64,000 nt of DNA from Nemertoderma westbladi (Eukaryota; Xenacoelomorpha; Nemertodermatida; Nemertodermatidae). The stretch covers positions 1 to 64,000 of the forward strand of contig JAUCBJ010004234.1 of assembly GCA_032718475.1 (NCBI GenBank), given 5' to 3'. Shown here piece by piece: positions 21,736 to 33,058 of the stretch; position 1 is the first letter of the stretch, and each line of letters begins with the position of its first letter. Made by a program: the position numbers and the translations under genes. The notes beneath the pieces are model-generated. The model made no database searches. It was not told the origin of the DNA and saw nothing but the letters and a program-made list of their open reading frames with translations.

Positions 21736-23763
21736 GACATTAGTAATGTAGTGACACATAGTAAAGCCGCAGTTTCCCTATTGGAGCGGCCTTCTATTGA
21801 CAAACTACCAGATTTGACACCCTTGAGTAACCATAAGTACAGTGAAACCTCATGTATTACAGATGTGGGTAGTACCTACGCAAATGTAAATACAGGTGTT
21901 ACTTTACGCTCAAGAGACATACCAAACTTACAACCTAAGGTGAGACCTGGGATAAATATCGGCACAAAAATAAATTTACCGAAACCCAGTGATCCCATAG
22001 AGTTAAAACCACCATTAGGGATCGACACACAAAGTACTGACAATCAAGGTAAGAAGACGAAGAAGGACAAATTACTTGTAGACCCGGACAGATCAACAGT
22101 CAACAAGGGAATACTTACCGGCGGACTCGTGGGCCCATCTAGTAAATCAAAACCTTCCAAATTCTCCATTGACTTATCTGATGACGTCACAAATACTTAC
22201 GTCGACCGCATCGTAAACCTGACAGATTCTTGGACCAACGCGTGCCGAAAATTAGCGTGGATTGTACGTTTTGTACAATACGTTAAAGGCAAACGCGACT
22301 TTACACGTCGACTCACATTGACTGAGATTGACAGATGTGAAATTAAATTAATTCGCCATTATCAATTGCGATATTTCGCACGCGAATTCACATCTATAAG
22401 TCAAGGTCAACCAATCAAGTCGTCACCAATATTGAGTTGGAGTCCGATTATTTATAATGGCATAATTTGTCATAAATCTCGGCTTCAAAACATTGACTTT
22501 AATACTGATTTTAGGTACCCAATAATAATACCACAACATCACGAATTACAACGTGCAATGATACTGGACACACATTTACATCTGAAACACGCTGGAAGAC
22601 ACCACTGTCTTTCATACTTACGTACAAGATTTGTATTAATTAGACCCAGTAAAGCGTTAAGTTCAGTGACGCGTATGTGTATTATTTGTAAAAAGGTACA
22701 TTCTAGAATAAGTACCCAAGAAATGAGTGAACTTCCACAAGCACGACTACAGGCATTCAGACCACCCTTCACAGAGACTGGAATTGACTGCTTTGGTCCC
22801 ATACATACGAAACGTGGACGTATACTAGTAAAACGCTGGGGACTGATTTTCACATGCATGTCCAGTAGGGCAGTTCATATTGAACGTGTGATGGATCTTT
22901 CCACCAACGCCTTTATACTAGCATTGCGGCGATTTATCGCTAGACGTGGACTAGTAAAATGCTTGTACTCAGACCAAGGTACAAACTTTGTTGGTGCTCG
23001 AAATGAAATTGCTAGAGCCTTTAAGAAATTAGATCATGATCAAATCTCAAACGAACTACGTCCTTACAAGATTGTTTGGAAGTTTAATCCTCCAGACAGT
23101 CCATGGAGAGGCGGAGTCTGGGAGAGATTGATTAGATCTATAAAAACAGCCATGGCAAAAGTAATTCCTGTAAACCACATTTTGACAGACGACCAACTGA
23201 CAACATTGTTTGTTGAAATCGAGGCAATACTAAATACTAGACCAATAGTATTAGTACCCGATGACAAACAATCCCAATTTGCTTTGACACCGGCACACCT
23301 GCTAATGCAGGCACCGACTACATTAATGCCTATTTCTATTCCAACAGAAAGCGACAGCTACGGTAGAAAAGCGTGGAAAATCACGCAACTACTAGCTAAC
23401 AAATTCTGGGAAATATGGCAAAACCATTATTTCCCCTCTATTTCTGCCAGAACAACCTGGTACAACAATACTCGCGCTTTAAAGCCGGGAGATCATGTGC
23501 TGTTAGCAGAAGTGAATCTAAAAAGACGCTTCTGGATAACAGGTGTAATTTTAGACACACATCCATCTATGGATGGAGTGACAAGAACTGTGACGGTACG
23601 AACAATTGACGGTCATACAGTAGACAGACCGACTCAACGTCTCGTACTTCTTGAAGAGACGCAAAACAAGTCTGGAGATTACAAGTCTCCAACAAATGTT
23701 AGTAAATAGTAAGGAGTTTACAAATAGATTTCCACATACCTGTACACTGTAGTAAGGACAGCG

Positions 23764-23859
23764 GTAGAATTCCATTGTCTTTATATGTGAACATTGAGGG
23801 TAGTACCCTTATGTGTCACATAGGAGCGGGATTGGTAGGTATAAGAAATGGAATTCTAC
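23764..23859 (+). promoter_or_regulatory. Conserved structured spacer after pol, element B
   Basis: Perfect 13-bp outer stem GTAGAATTCCATT (23764-23776) with AATGGAATTCTAC (23847-23859). Inside are GGG/CCC and TATG/CATA hairpins, followed by GGAGCGGG (23823-23830) and ATTG. The order matches the element A spacer although stem sequences differ. Confidence 0.6.
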
Positions 23860-23993
23860 TTGGAACTCACAATATTGAGACATTTTCGAAATTTTAGACA
23901 ATCCATTTGGATTTGAAAATTTTAAAATTTTCTCCAGTGAATAGATTTCAGGGTACAGTCGGGTGGAACTTAAAATTAGAGAAACAAGAAAAA

Positions 23994-24015
23994 GGAAGAC
24001 TCGCGAGCCTTTCTT
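23994..24015. repeat. Type-B palindrome in pol-ORF3 spacer
   Basis: GGAAGACTCGCGAGCCTTTC plus TT in noncoding sequence, 285 bp after the pol stop. Confidence 0.85.
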
Positions 24016-24369
24016 AAATTTTAATTAAATTTTACACGGTCTTGTTTCAATAAGTTACGTCAAATAATAGACTTCCCTATATTTATTACTAACTCTTGAT
24101 TGCTTATTTTCTGATAATAGTTTGGGATCAAAAAGTGAGTATTTTAGACTCACAGCCAGTTTAGCCCAAAATCGTTTTTATTTCGGCAAAAATTTTAGAT
24201 AAGAAGCAGCGTGTCATTAAAGAAACCCTAGACCTTAGGCTATGGGTAGGAGGTTAGAGCGTTGTCGAGCCAAAAGGGCAGACGAAAACTCTCACATCTC
24301 CTCACAACTAACAATAAACTCTGTTGTATTCCCTCTAGTAGCAATGATTATGTAACCATACCTCAAATA

Positions 24370-27172
24370 ATGGCGAAGGGGATACATGGAGAGCCGAGAT
24401 GGGGATATGATATCCAAGAGGAAGCAACAGCGCCATTCAAACGATTTGGAGCTAAGGATTACACCATATTTGGAATAAAGGATTTATCAGAAAGTACAGC
24501 GAAACTCGCAAAGACTAAATATGACTCGAACGTATTAAAGAGAAGGCAAAACGCATTAAATGAAAGAATCGAAAGTTTACGCAAAACCTTCAATGAACTT
24601 TACCCGTACGACGCTTTATGTGATATGGGAGATATTAGCGAAGATCCCGATACCGAAATTAGTCATTTGTATCATACCATGCAATACCTGAAGGCGCACG
24701 AACCTATGCCTGCGGTACGCGATGAATTCGATGGAATGCATCTTTACAGACGAACTCGAGGGGACGATAGAGAAACAAAAGAAGCATTTTCAGTTTATAA
24801 ACTTTATTATCAATGCGGTGCTTGTATGCGCGAACAACGAAATGCGATTCCGATGCGTTTGAATAAGGAAAATCCCGAACCGATATTGGCGAGGTGTTCG
24901 AACCATCAACAACTACGCTACCAGGAAGGAGGGTATCCTTTATCGAATCCATATCATTCATTCGCTATGACTGGACCAAAGGCGGGAGAAATTGTCGTTT
25001 ACCCACCTAAGGTTGTTGAACCCGATGTATTTGAACTTACGCTGGACGAGGCGACTCAGTCAACCCGCGAAAAGAAAAAGCTCTTAGCCTATACAGAGCC
25101 TACAAGGCTTTCGAGAAAGGTGAGATGGAAGAATGGGGCGGAAGACTCGCGAGCCTACCTTACCATTGGACGTCACACGATCAAACTTCAGCTAAGGAGA
25201 TGACACCGGAAGTTTTCGAGAGTATAAACTTTGCTCAAAACGTTATTCAGAGACTACAGATTGCATCCCCGGAAAGGACAAGAGAAATGCAACCGTATAG
25301 TACTTCAACTACGAAACCATTGAGTACGACACTCAATTTCCCTATTAGTATACCAGTTCGACAAGATACAACGTATGAAATACCTATTGTGGATCATCCG
25401 GAAATCATTTCGAACTTAGAGTTTCTTCCTGCAGTTGTTCTAAGCGATATGGTTAAGATATATGATTTACGTAGACATATTACGCAAAAGGTCGTGCATA
25501 ATGTTCCGCCTCATATTCAAGACTTTAGGGAACTGGATAGAGCTGGCGCTGATATAGCTCCGAGTAACCTGAAAGGATATTTAACCAAAACAATTCGCTT
25601 ATGGATTGGAACAGGAACCTTTGAGTCGGATACAGATATCGCTGCGGACTGGCAAGGTAAAGTCATTCGTTTCGAGGACGAGAAAGACATTGAAGATTTG
25701 GCAACCTTCGGAAGAATTATTGGACGAATGGAATAGGACGTTTAGATCGTTTCAGGAAAACGGTTACATGTTTTATGATAACGAGGGTGGCAGCCATCAG
25801 CAGAGTCTAACCTCCAAGACTATACAAATTAGAGCGGCAGACGGAGTTTTGCACGTTTTCAGTAGACAAAGGAGCGACAAGCGAATGCCGATACCTCCAG
25901 GAACTACCACTCCAGGAACTACTGTAGTTTGCATACAACCTTCTGAAACATACCAACCTATCGACCCAGACGATTATGACTATAGTGTGGGAGGAAGCGC
26001 TCGACCCATTGGCAATCTTATATATGAGCGAGTGTGGTACCCTGCTAATATGATGTGTGGTAAATGTGGCGTCGCTGGACATCATTCGACAAAGTGCAGT
26101 GGAAAGCACATTACTACAACTCAACTAATCTGTGGATGGTGTGGAGATCAAGGGTCCCATACATTTTATACTTGCTGGAGATTTATGGCTCAATGCACAT
26201 ACTGTAATATAAAGGGACACCGAGCATCTGAATGCCAACTGAGAGACATACCTTACGAACACGAATCTGTAAAACTCGTGCGAAAACTATTTGATGATTG
26301 GGAAGATTTGGCTGACGAACATGTATCGGCGCAAAGAAGACGGTTCCCGATGAGAGCGCATCTTGGATTTTGGGCGGTAAATCCTCAAACTATGATGTCG
26401 GAAGGATATATCTCCGCTATAACTCATCGAGGTAGTTGATATTTTGCCTCACGATAGTGGATTCCGAGTTGTGCGCGAATATTTGTTACAGATACACCCT
26501 GACAATAAGAATACATGGAATTTCCAGAAAGTCGTTAATCATATCACCTATGGTGAATTTGATCGGTTCCGAACGGAAAAGCGGAACAAGGGAGCTTGGT
26601 TAACCGTCGCATGGGCGTACCGAGCTGCGTTCTACCATAAACGTATACGAGCGAGCGTATTCGAGGAAGAGGAGGTCCTAGAGGCGACCAACATACTAGC
26701 TACTCCAGTCGCGCCGTCTGCACGTCACCCTCGGGAGGACGGACAGCACAGGATCATAAGGGTTCAGAAAGTGGGCCAACAGTTAAAGAAAACCATCAAT
26801 GTTGAAGAACGAAGGGGATACGAACCGACTATTCAAATTACTCGGGATACGGTTTCGCTTCCCAGAGAACCGCAAGGAGGATCGGGACATATACCAGCTG
26901 ATCGAAAGGGGGCGCAAGCTTCTCTTGGGTCTGCGTCGTCCGCTTTCCGCGCGTTCCCAGACGTTTTACCAGCGGTAGATACAACCGATCGGTCACGAGG
27001 GATTGGACGAGGATTTGGGATAACTAAGAGACGAATATGTGAGGAAATGGTCGTACCATCTCCCAACGTCCAAAGTAAACCAGTGGCTCGCCCCACAAGT
27101 CCCATATCACGAGCTAAATCGCCGATACGCAGTTTTCGAGGACGCGGCAGGGCTCGATCCGCTAAGCGTTAA
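24370..27172 (+). pseudogene. Extra zinc-knuckle ORF (ORF3), element B, frameshifted
   Basis: Counterpart of 5209-8916. The start ATG at 24370 aligns with the element A start. Conserved blocks: RGDDRETKEAFSVYKLYYQCGACM with the later ARCSNH (the CxxC...CxxH site), FYDNEGGSHQ, KTIQIRAADGV, three knuckles (CGKCGVAGHHSTKC, CGWCGDQGSHTFYTC with one extra residue, CTYCNIKGHRASEC), FWAVNP, RVVREY and TWNF, and a basic C-terminus. It is broken by frame changes near 25130 and 25700 and by a stop plus frame change near 26437. About 380 residues found in element A are missing, replaced by a short PGTT repeat near 25900, so either element A gained or B lost this block. Conservation around the zinc sites between diverged copies implies past selection on the protein. 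Confidence 0.83.
25140..25161. repeat. Type-B palindrome in ORF3 B, at a frame change
   Basis: GGAAGACTCGCGAGCC followed by TACCTT. It lies exactly where the first and second reading frames of the broken ORF3 overlap, at the linker where element A has its type-A palindrome (5981). Confidence 0.82.
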
Positions 27173-27193
27173 AGCGGGAAGGAAGGAGTGGAC

Positions 27194-27215
27194 GGAAGAC
27201 TCGTGAGCCTTTCTT
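27194..27215. repeat. Type-B palindrome after ORF3 B
   Basis: GGAAGACTCGTGAGCCTTTC plus TT, 22 bp after the ORF3 stop. Confidence 0.82.
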
Positions 27216-28066
27216 ATGAATTGTTTGTTTTATGTTTGTTTTATGTTTGTTTTATGTTTGTTTTATGTATTGTTTTATGCATTGTTTAGGTAAATTGAAT
27301 TGTTTATGTAAATTGAATTGTTTATGTAATTTGTATTGTTTAAAATTTATATTGCTCTAAATTTATGCAATTTATATTGTTCTAAATTTATGCAATTTAT
27401 ATTATTCTAAATTTATGCAATTTACATTGTTCTAAACTTATGTATTTGTATTGTTCTAATTTTGAAATTTAGAAAGTTTTATATTTAGAAGGAATCTATA
27501 TTTGAAAGATTTATAATTCATATTTGAGATGCAAAGGAGTTTATATTATTCTAAACTTATGCAGTATTATTCTAAACTTATGCAATTTAGTAAAGATTTA
27601 TAGTTAGAAAGTGCTATATTTGTAGTCATTCCAAACTTACGCAATTTATTGTTTCGAATATTATGCAATTTATATTTTATAAAGAAGCAGTATTTGTATT
27701 TACAGTAAATAGAAGGCAAGAGCAGACGGAAGACTTGTGAGCCTTTCTTGTGATTTGTTCCGAACTTATGCAATTTGTTTTATATTTAAGTAGTATTAGT
27801 ATTTGTGATTGTTTGAATTTATGCAATATTTGAGATGCAATAGATTTATTTTAGTGAATTTAATTTAGATTTATATTGTACTTACTTAATAAAGCCTTAA
27901 ATACGTAAAGTTTGAATTTGTAATTATTTTGTATCGAATTATTATGTAAAGGTATTATTGTTGAGATTTAATTTGTAAATATGTAAGTACGTCCCAAGTA
28001 TTCCATAATTTGATTTAGTATTGGTGAAAACCGTATATTTTATGCACGATAATATCCTGTTTTCAT
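27216..28066. repeat. AT-rich minisatellite tract, 3' noncoding part of element B
   Basis: Tandem blocks: TTGTTTTATG units (about 27223-27285), AATTGTTTATGTA units, then 27-bp units with CTAAATTTATGCAATTTATA (about 27355-27445). No gene. A further type-B palindrome lies inside at 27728. Confidence 0.8.
27728..27749. repeat. Last type-B palindrome of element B
   Basis: GGAAGACTTGTGAGCCTTTC plus TT, about 330 bp before the LTR start. Confidence 0.8.
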
Positions 28067-28700
28067 GGAGCGGTATAGAATTATATTCTCATAAATGCCG
28101 TGGATTTTCAAAATTTTATTTTGTTCGAATTAACTTTGCTATAAAGATTACATTAAGTCCTCATTTGTATTTACTATATCTATTTGTACAATGATTATTC
28201 AAGTGGTTCAGTAGCTCAGTCGGTAAAGCGTTGGAAATTATATGTAGTAGGTATTGAGTTCGAATCCTAGTAGGTGCGAATTATTTTTTGTGCAGAGTTT
28301 CAACTCATTTAAATTAACCGCTACAAATTAAATTGCATTTGCTCGAAGTAGATTAACCAATGGGATTGCAGTTATTAGATAGTAACCAATGTCGTGCAAG
28401 TTATATATTCGCTGGACCAATAGTTATCTTTAAAAACCTATTAGAACTCATAGAACAATCGAGAATTTTCTCGATTGATTGCAGCACAAATTTGCTATAA
28501 AAAGGTGCGATTTGTTCATTAGTTATTATAGCAGTTAATCATTCTTGCTTATCCTAATCTTAGATTATCACTTATTAGTTATCTATTAGTTTCTTGTTAC
28601 GTTTATGTATATCTTTTGTAATAAAAGTTAGAAATACTTGTTACATCTGCCCTTTTCCTATCATGTTTTACCACTGTGAACTTAACTGAGGGACAGGATG
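28067..28700 (+). mobile_element. Primer tract and 5' portion of LTR B
   Basis: GGAGCGG at 28067-28073 is followed by TATAGAATT, taken as the LTR start by analogy with element A (a TG start is absent). A perfect hairpin TCGAGAA/TTCTCGA lies near 28460, a TATA box (TATAAAAAGG) at 28496-28505 and a polyadenylation signal AATAAA at 28620-28625, consistent with U3-R order. I could not fix the 3' end, and no matching 5' LTR is visible upstream of the gag of element B. Confidence 0.5.
28206..28288 (+). repeat. tRNA-like sequence inside LTR B
   Basis: An A-box-like TAGCTCAGTCGG and a perfect B-box GAGTTCGAATCC are spaced as in a tRNA gene and followed by a TTTTTT tract. The acceptor stem does not pair convincingly, so it is a tRNA relic or SINE head rather than a working tRNA. 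Confidence 0.5.
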
Positions 28701-29399
28701 GCAGGCTAAACATCGGGCCACAGCAATGAACGGGAACATCTGAGGAATGTAGACAGGAGACAACCCGCAATATCACTCTTAGTTATTCATCGCCCATCGC
28801 CTGAAAGGTTAGACAGCGTTCAATGCCTTGCTACCTAAGTATAAGACCAAAGATCGAAGGTAGAGGAATTGACACGCTGTGCGCTAAAAATTACATCTAG
28901 GGACCGTACTGTCTTAATTCAGAGAAAAATCCACAGTAGACCTTCATATTCCTCCGGGGAGAGGAGATCAGGCAGAGATACTAGTACACAGATAGGACGC
29001 AGGCACACCGGTACAAGGCATACACATTGGTAGGGTGCAGCAAACTGTACACCTAACTCTTGCTAAGTATAGGTGCGTCTGTGACCGTTTGTAGTACAAC
29101 GGTGTCCATTGCATTTGAACTTGTAGGCCAGAAGGGTTACTGTGTTTCACCTGAATTAGGATTGTACCGTTCAGGCGGTAGGGCAGTTTACAACTAGGCG
29201 CAAAATAAATTGAGGCTATTAGGGATACTAACATCTACCGTGTCCCCGCCAACATTCTGTTAGGAAGTTGCCGTGCCCATCTAGGCAACCAAAATTCTAG
29301 ATAAGAACACCAGGCTAGCTATTTGTGGGGCGAGCCACGAAGTTGGCGGAGCCTTAGCGAATTGACACTGTTAGGGGGTGGGTCAATTTATGCAAATAG
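28701..29399. other. No gene seen
   Basis: Intermediate-GC sequence that may include the rest of LTR B. No convincing ORF, exon or repeat match was recognised. Confidence 0.4.
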
Positions 29400-29447
29400 T
29401 TGTCGTCGTCGTCGTCGTTGTCGTCGTCGTCGTTGTCGTCGTCGTTA
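29400..29447 (+). repeat. (GTC)n microsatellite
   Basis: About sixteen GTC units with occasional GTT. Confidence 0.95.
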
Positions 29448-29559
29448 CGATTTTGACATGCTAATAACTTTGTCGGATTTAAAGCTGCCAAGTTGAAAAT
29501 TTGTAGGTATCAATATGAGCAAAAGTTGAGATTTTTGAGAGACTTTCAGACACCATCAG

Positions 29560-30485
29560 TGCAATGGTCTCCCGCTAGAGGGCCACATGTCTAAACATTA
29601 AATGGCCACCCATTTCTTTGCTTTTAATCCGTTTAAGCTGAAACTTGGGAAGTATGTACTAGACCATTAGCTGTAAATTTCAAAGGAGGCTAATCTGTCT
29701 GCAGTTCTCCAGTCTGCCGCTAGAGGGCGAAATGTCCCGAATGTGAAATTATTCTTCCATTTAGTTGTTTATGATCTGATTACGCTGAAACTTGTCATAT
29801 ATGTACTAGATGACATCCTGAGTCTTTGTGTGGATTGTAATCGGTCCGAAGTTTTCCAGTCTCCCGCTAGAGGGCCACATGTCTAAACATTAAATGGCCA
29901 CCCATTTCTTTGCTTTTAATCCGTTTAAGCTGAAACTTGGGAAGTATGTACTAGACCATTAGCTGTAAATTTCAAAGGAGGCTAATCTGTCTGCAGTTCT
30001 CCAGTCTGCCGCTAGAGGGCGAAATGTCCCGAATGTGAAATTATTCTTCCATTTAGTTGTTTATGATCTGATTACGCTGAAACTTGTCATATATGTACTA
30101 GAAGACATCCTAAGTCTTTGTGTGGACAGTAATCGGTCCGGAGTTTTCGAGTCTGCCGCTAGAGGGCGAAATGTAGGAAAGTGATAACCTTTGCGAATTC
30201 CTTGATCTTAATCTATTTAAGCTGAATTTTGGAATATACAGTACCGGTATGTACTAGACCACATGCCTCGTCTTTGTGAGGAAGGTGATCGATCCGTAGT
30301 TCTTTAATATGCCGCTAGAGGGCTAAATGTATGAAAGTGAAAACCTTCCAACATTTCGTTATTTATGATCCGTCAATCGGAAACTTGGTAGATATGTAAT
30401 AGACCATAGGATGTGGCTTTGTAGGGAAACTAATCCTTCCTTCTTCAGTTACCCAGTCTCCCGCTAGAGGGTTAACGTTTTCCGG
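29560..30485 (+). repeat. Tandem array of 145-159-bp units with CTCF-like motif
   Basis: Seven copies of CCGCTAGAGGG(C/T) at 29572, 29717, 29864, 30009, 30156, 30312 and 30471. The first four units form two near-identical 292-bp dimers (29572-29863 and 29864-30155); the later units are more decayed. Around each motif, recurring blocks such as GCTGAAACTTG and TATGTACTAGA identify the monomer. The motif fits the CTCF core consensus except for G at one tolerated position. Confidence 0.88.
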
Positions 30486-31677
30486 GAAAATCTTCTCCTA
30501 TGTTTTTATAATCCTTTCGAGTTGATACTTAGCATTAACTCATTTCACGTGCTGCGCGAAGGCCCCACTTCGTGTAACAGTACGCCTACTGTAGTAAACT
30601 AACACATTTCTTCTTAGTATTAGGGACCTGGTAAATTAAATTGCCGAATTCTGGGCGTAGTATTAACCTTATTCCTGAATTTGAGTCCTGGAAATACACG
30701 AAAGGGGAAGGAGCCTTATCATTCGTGAGTATTGGACCTACAAGTTACAAAATTAGAATATTCGTAAAATGCACACCGGACCCAGTAATTATATATATGA
30801 AGGAGCAAAACTGACTTTGACTGTTTAGAATCAAGACACACGCGCGTTAGAAATTATTTACACCTCAAAATATATAAAATAATTTTTGTCCATACTGTGC
30901 TTCGCCCGCTAGTTAGACCTTTCTGCACCTAGCTAGCATCTCTCTATCCCAACCATATAAATCACACCGCGGCAAAGTATACGAGCCTCTTAGTCCGTCA
31001 GTGAGTCAGCCTGATTTTAGGATTCGCTGCGCGGGATTTTGTTTTATCGAAGTTTGTCCGTTCGTAGACTGTTTTCTGCCTCACCGGTTATAAGAGACCG
31101 ATACTGCAATATATATATTCGCTTACTTAGAGTTTACTGTTTTTGTGAGAAGGTCGGGTTATGATTTGATTCACAAACTTTACAGTAGGATATTGCAGGT
31201 ATTAGGTACGTCTCTTCCTATAGCGAACAAGTAAAAACTCATTTACAAAAATGTCCTGCCTTTAAGAATAAAATGATGAGTTTAAATGTGAATGGCAGAC
31301 CAGAGTGGTGGATTTCTCTCAAGAGAGGTAAGATGCAGCAGCCTTCAAGTGTCTCAAGAAGTGTCTAGATTATAACAGCTGCTGGTTTTGCTATTTCACC
31401 GCCTATAACTACTCCTGGTTTACCACCAACTTTGGCAAGATAGGCAAATATTAGGGAGTACATTTGCCCACCTCTGTCGAAATTACAACAAAGGGAGATA
31501 AACAAAGAGATTATACATTTATTATAGGAAGGGATCTAGGGGTCTTTACCTCGAATGATAAGTTTATTTTACCGAAAATAACTTATCTTTTATTGGCGCA
31601 ATTGTAGGACTAATCCCATCACATGCGTACTTTTTAACCGGGTAGTGTACAAATTTAAGAATCGCGTAATTTTTCTT
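30486..31677. other. No gene; promoter-like segment near 30956
   Basis: No ORF of note. TATAAA at 30956-30961 is followed about 35 bp later by TTAGTCCGTCAGTGAG-type sequence, resembling a TATA-initiator pair of an LTR or small promoter, but no LTR ends could be confirmed. Confidence 0.3.
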
Positions 31678-31832
31678 GAAATTAATATCTCATATCTCTC
31701 CAAACCACGTACGCGTTTCGACCTTACTGGGTCTCATCAGCGTGGTGTCGGATTCGAACATGGGACCTCGAGGTGGAAGCCGAGACTACAACCACTAGGC
31801 CACAGGTTCTTGAGATATGGAGTATTAATTTC
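31678..31832 (-). mobile_element. 155-bp inverted-repeat element with tRNA head and hammerhead
   Basis: The ends GAAATTAATATCTCATATCTC (31678-31698) and GAGATATGGAGTATTAATTTC (31812-31832) are inverted repeats, 18 of 21 positions paired. Between them the - strand reads a tRNA-like head with A-box GTGGCCTAGTGGTT (31790-31803) and B-box TGTTCGAATCC (31750-31760), directly followed by a hammerhead ribozyme. Such tRNA-promoter plus hammerhead combinations are known from flatworm SINEs; the terminal inverted repeats make this copy unusual. Confidence 0.75.
31704..31746 (-). ncRNA. Type-I hammerhead ribozyme, minimal stem III
   Basis: On the - strand: CTGATGAG (31740-31733), stem II ACC/GGT with six-base loop, CGAAAC (31720-31715), a very short stem III (ACGCGU) and a GUA cleavage triplet ending at 31710. 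Stem I is ACCACG (31746-31741) with CGTGGT (31709-31704). All core positions are canonical. Cleavage is predicted between 31710 and 31709 on the - strand. Confidence 0.82.
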
Positions 31833-31984
31833 AAAGCCAGCTGCCATTTTATTAGCCCCTGAGTTTTTGATTATTTGTTAATAATATATAATAAATATAT
31901 AAATAAATATATATAATAAATGTATAATAACAAACACCTCGAAAAATACAGCTTGCCAACACATTGTTACTATCAATAATCAAA

Positions 31985-32298
31985 CAAAGAGATCGCACTA
32001 CATTTTTACGTATCAGGAACTTCCTTTCAGAGGGTTGATGAGCCACAACCTTGTGAACGCTTTCAAGATATGTAGAGCATATGTAAAATTACCATCTAGG
32101 AACCAGCTCGCACATGAACTCCTGTATTCAACTTATACCGAAATGAGAAATAAAATTCAAGGTGAAATTGCTGATAGTAATTCAGAATTCTGTCTCACGA
32201 GTGATGCTTGGACGAACATCATCCTCAACCCAATAGTCAACTACATGGCTATTTCGAACAGTCTCACGATGTTTGTTGAATCTGTGTCTTCTATCTGA
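31985..32298 (+). pseudogene. hAT-family transposase fragment
   Basis: An 87-codon frame (32035-32298) that carries the hallmark of the hAT/ZBED catalytic core: PSRNQLAHELL, then LTSDAWTNIILNPIVNYMA and FVESV. In hAT transposases this region follows the zinc-finger part and includes the first catalytic Asp (in TSD.WT). Weaker matching sequence begins at about 31985. The downstream two thirds, including the dimerisation domain, are not recognisable. A dead internal remnant. Confidence 0.72.
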
Positions 32299-32863
32299 GA
32301 GCAAGGCTAGGAATCTTCGGTTAGGAATGTTCGATATCAGTGATAAACAATGTCAAATGAATGGCTGAAGTGAATGGAAATGTAGTACAGTTCATCCATA
32401 TCTAATAGATCCGGCTAATAATCCGGCTCTCAACCAATTGAGTTTGTTCTGCCCGCCTTAAGTCATTTCGTTGTTAATAATATTAATAAAATAATATTAG
32501 TAATACTATTTTATTTGTTATCCATGCAATAAGTTTATTGGTATTTACAGTTCATATCTGTACCCTTGCAGTATTTTCAGATTGCAAAATAAGACTGTAA
32601 CCTATATTATTGAGTTATCATTTATTGTTTTGGTTAGAAAAGCCCACCAATGTAACCTGCTCCTTTCTGTAAATTTTTGCCACAGGTATGCATATGAATG
32701 CTAACCATATTTTTAAATTTGACTTATATACACTTTGATATATAGTGAATGACAATATAATAATATATTAATTTTTTCAAAATAAAATTTTACCGTAAAT
32801 GTTATTTGAAAGTCATATTAAGTTTTTAACAAGGCCGCTGTATATTATAATTCATTTAACTAC

Positions 32864-33058
32864 AGTTAATACGGTGTCAGGACAATTCCTACCCGGACAA
32901 TTCGTACCCAGACAATTCATACCGGACAATTCATACCTGGACAATTACCTGAACAATTAATTCGTACCCATCGTAAAAAAAATAAAAAAATAATTTTTTG
33001 GGTACGAATTGTCCAGTACGAATTGTCTGGTACGAATTGTCCTAACTCCAGTTAATAC
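32864..33058. mobile_element. Mutator-like MITE with 9-bp target duplication
   Basis: A 177-bp element (32873-33049) with ends GGTGTCAGGACAATTC and (inverted) GGAGTTAGGACAATTC, flanked by AGTTAATAC at 32864-32872 and 33050-33058. Each arm is built of repeated GGACAATTCGTACC-like units, so the whole folds into a hairpin with an A/T-rich loop. A 9-bp duplication points to Mutator-like transposition. No coding capacity. Confidence 0.82.

Larger units (their letters stand above)
18821..23709 (+). pseudogene. BEL/Pao pol, element B (one frameshift, LINE-split)
   Basis: Continuation of the polyprotein begun at 14927. Order: rest of the A17 peptidase (LHQVWETRP near 19180; RTPIGWYTR near 19240), linker, reverse transcriptase with FYVDD at 20396-20410, RNase H with FSDASD near 20940, a long low-complexity linker (about 21430-22190) with an acidic minisatellite, integrase zinc-binding HHCC (about 22575-22690), core residues in IDCFGP (about 22785), SDQGTNF (about 22970) and VWERL (about 23120), then a DUF5641-like end. 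One frameshift at about 20690 lies just after the reverse transcriptase thumb (CRN stop, then SKLSRLFDP in the next frame). Otherwise the reading frames are long and intact. It is a clear relative of pol A but diverged across the whole length, so these are different families rather than recent copies. Confidence 0.92.

Noticed and set aside
28206-28288. A functional tRNA gene
   Set aside because: A and B boxes are good, but the acceptor stem does not pair and the anticodon arm is poor.
29400-30485. CRISPR-like array
   Set aside because: Spacing is regular, but the whole 146-bp unit repeats, not only a short repeat between unique spacers, and the context is eukaryotic.
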